Origin: Pontibacter pudoricolor
Lineage (GTDB): Bacteria > Bacteroidota > Bacteroidia > Cytophagales > Hymenobacteraceae
Direction: 5' to 3'
DNA: 64,000 nt
Assembly: GCF_010092985.1 (NCBI RefSeq)
Contig: NZ_CP048106.1
Span: 2,108,001 to 2,172,000 of the forward strand
Shown here: positions 63,515 through 64,000 of the stretch, piece after piece
Numbering within the stretch: position 1 is the stretch's first letter
Layout of the letters: each line of letters begins with the position of its first letter
The notes under the pieces: generated by a model
Databases searched by the model: none
Seen by the model: the letters and a program-made list of their open reading frames with translations, nothing else
What the model was told of the DNA's origin: nothing
Position numbers and translations under genes: made by a program

Positions 63515-63817
63515 TTACACCCGTTCTACCACGATATACCTGGCCGAGTAACCGTTGCTTTTGTAAAGTAACTGCAGTGCCGAAATAAAGGACCTGTCAG
63601 CGGAAAAGTAATATGGAGGCGTATGCAGTGGCTGTAAGTAATTTATATACCCGCCCGGGTTAGTACGTTGCAGGTAAGTGCGTACTTCTTTCTCCTGCAC
63701 TTCGGTCAGCGCTTTTGCCAGTACCACACGCTGCAAATACCGCTTCCCGGCCTGCATACTCTGGTAATCCGGGAAAGCATAAAGCCTGTAGTAAGCGCTA
63801 AGTTTTATGGAGTTCAT
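63515..63817 (-). CDS. Small unknown protein
   Basis: A 100-residue soluble, basic protein rich in Tyr and Leu (SAYYRLYAFPDYQSMQAGKR; TYLQRTNPGGYINYLQPL). No signal peptide or domain is recognised. It lies between the histidine kinase end and the 148-residue protein on the same strand with short gaps, so the three may share a transcript. Function unknown. Confidence 0.65.
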   Translation of the reverse strand: MNSIKLSAYYRLYAFPDYQSMQAGKRYLQRVVLAKALTEVQEKEVRTYLQRTNPGGYINYLQPLHTPPYYFSADRSFISALQLLYKSNGYSARYIVVERV

Positions 63818-63868
63818 AACTATAAGTAGGCCGTACTTTTCTTTGCCGGCAACTATAGCCTAAGGTAG

Positions 63869-64000
63869 TTACTTTAAATAAATGCGGAAAACAGAGCCTT
63901 TACCCAGGTCGCTTTCAAATTCTATATGCCCGTCGCAGTTCTCTACAATGCGCTTCACTATAGCCAGACCAACACCGGTGCCATCCACATGCGAGTGCAG
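63869..64000 (-). CDS. Histidine kinase, C-terminal end (partial)
   Basis: The last 43 residues of a sensor histidine kinase run off the right edge. They show the end of the HATPase domain: VDGTGVGLAIVKRIVENCDG (G2 box GTGVGLA) and GKGSVFRIYLK at the C-terminus. The sensor part and partner regulator are outside this window. Confidence 0.88.
   Translation of the reverse strand: MHSHVDGTGVGLAIVKRIVENCDGHIEFESDLGKGSVFRIYLK

Overview
This window is chromosomal DNA from a Bacteroidota bacterium, most probably a Cytophagales member close to Pontibacter/Hymenobacter (inference from family content). Supporting signs are a type IX secretion C-terminal sorting domain, TAnnTTTG-like promoter boxes, few Shine-Dalgarno sequences, HscB next to tRNA-Leu, Bacteroidota-style BatB/BatC genes, a ComEC without a metal site, and many lipoproteins. 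No rRNA, CRISPR array or conventional IS element is visible.

Layout. 1-6 kb: a dispersed repeat (copy A), ppk1, an outer-membrane-like protein and gyrB, all genes on the minus strand. 6-8.2 kb: a small DMT-type membrane protein, then an overlapping lipoprotein/SCO/cytochrome c operon for copper or respiratory assembly. 8.4-8.9 kb: three minus-strand tRNAs (Arg, Pro, Ser). 9.2-15.1 kb: batB-batC, a frameshifted TetR regulator with matching operators at itself and at a hotdog thioesterase, an HD hydrolase, a PaaI-like thioesterase and a CHRD-like lipoprotein. 15.2-22 kb: an S9 peptidase, thiolase, a HEAT-like protein and a MORN-repeat protein. 22.6-33 kb: a minus-strand run nuoHIJKLMN-purF, that is the membrane arm of complex I without nuoA-G. 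33-36 kb: map, and a lipoprotein/ATP-grasp pair resembling E. coli ygiB-ygiC. 36-52.4 kb: murI, RDD and SPW proteins, an ABC-F ATPase, a tyrosine-rich leader peptide with an attenuator-like hairpin in front of phenylalanine 4-hydroxylase, a CoA-transferase, a DEAD-box helicase, the phoH-GNAT-comEC operon, a SAM hydroxide adenosyltransferase and hscB. 52.5-61.4 kb: tRNA-Leu followed by an AT-rich integrated element carrying a serine recombinase, a candidate two-gene defence module (Cap4-like nuclease plus zinc-hook SMC/Rad50-like ATPase) and a secreted ELWxxDGT-repeat protein. 61.5-64 kb: a lytic transglycosylase, two unknown proteins and the end of a histidine kinase.

Three things stand out. 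(1) The 10-bp palindrome AACTATAGTT and its halves are scattered through genes and spacers far above chance, like the HIP1 palindrome of cyanobacteria, and are almost missing from the integrated element. (2) The 56-residue leader ORF at 40842, with ten tyrosines and a terminator hairpin behind it, predicts tyrosine-controlled attenuation of the enzyme that makes tyrosine from phenylalanine. (3) The element at tRNA-Leu carries a nuclease/SMC pair that looks like an undescribed variant of Lamassu or ABC-3C defence, and it appears to replace the tRNA terminator it displaced.

Spacers are also rich in structured repeats: a four-hairpin mosaic element in five copies, a 400-bp repeat in three copies, a hairpin array with a 32-bp perfect inverted repeat, and several AT-rich inverted repeats built from short words. 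All counts here were made by eye and should be treated as approximate.
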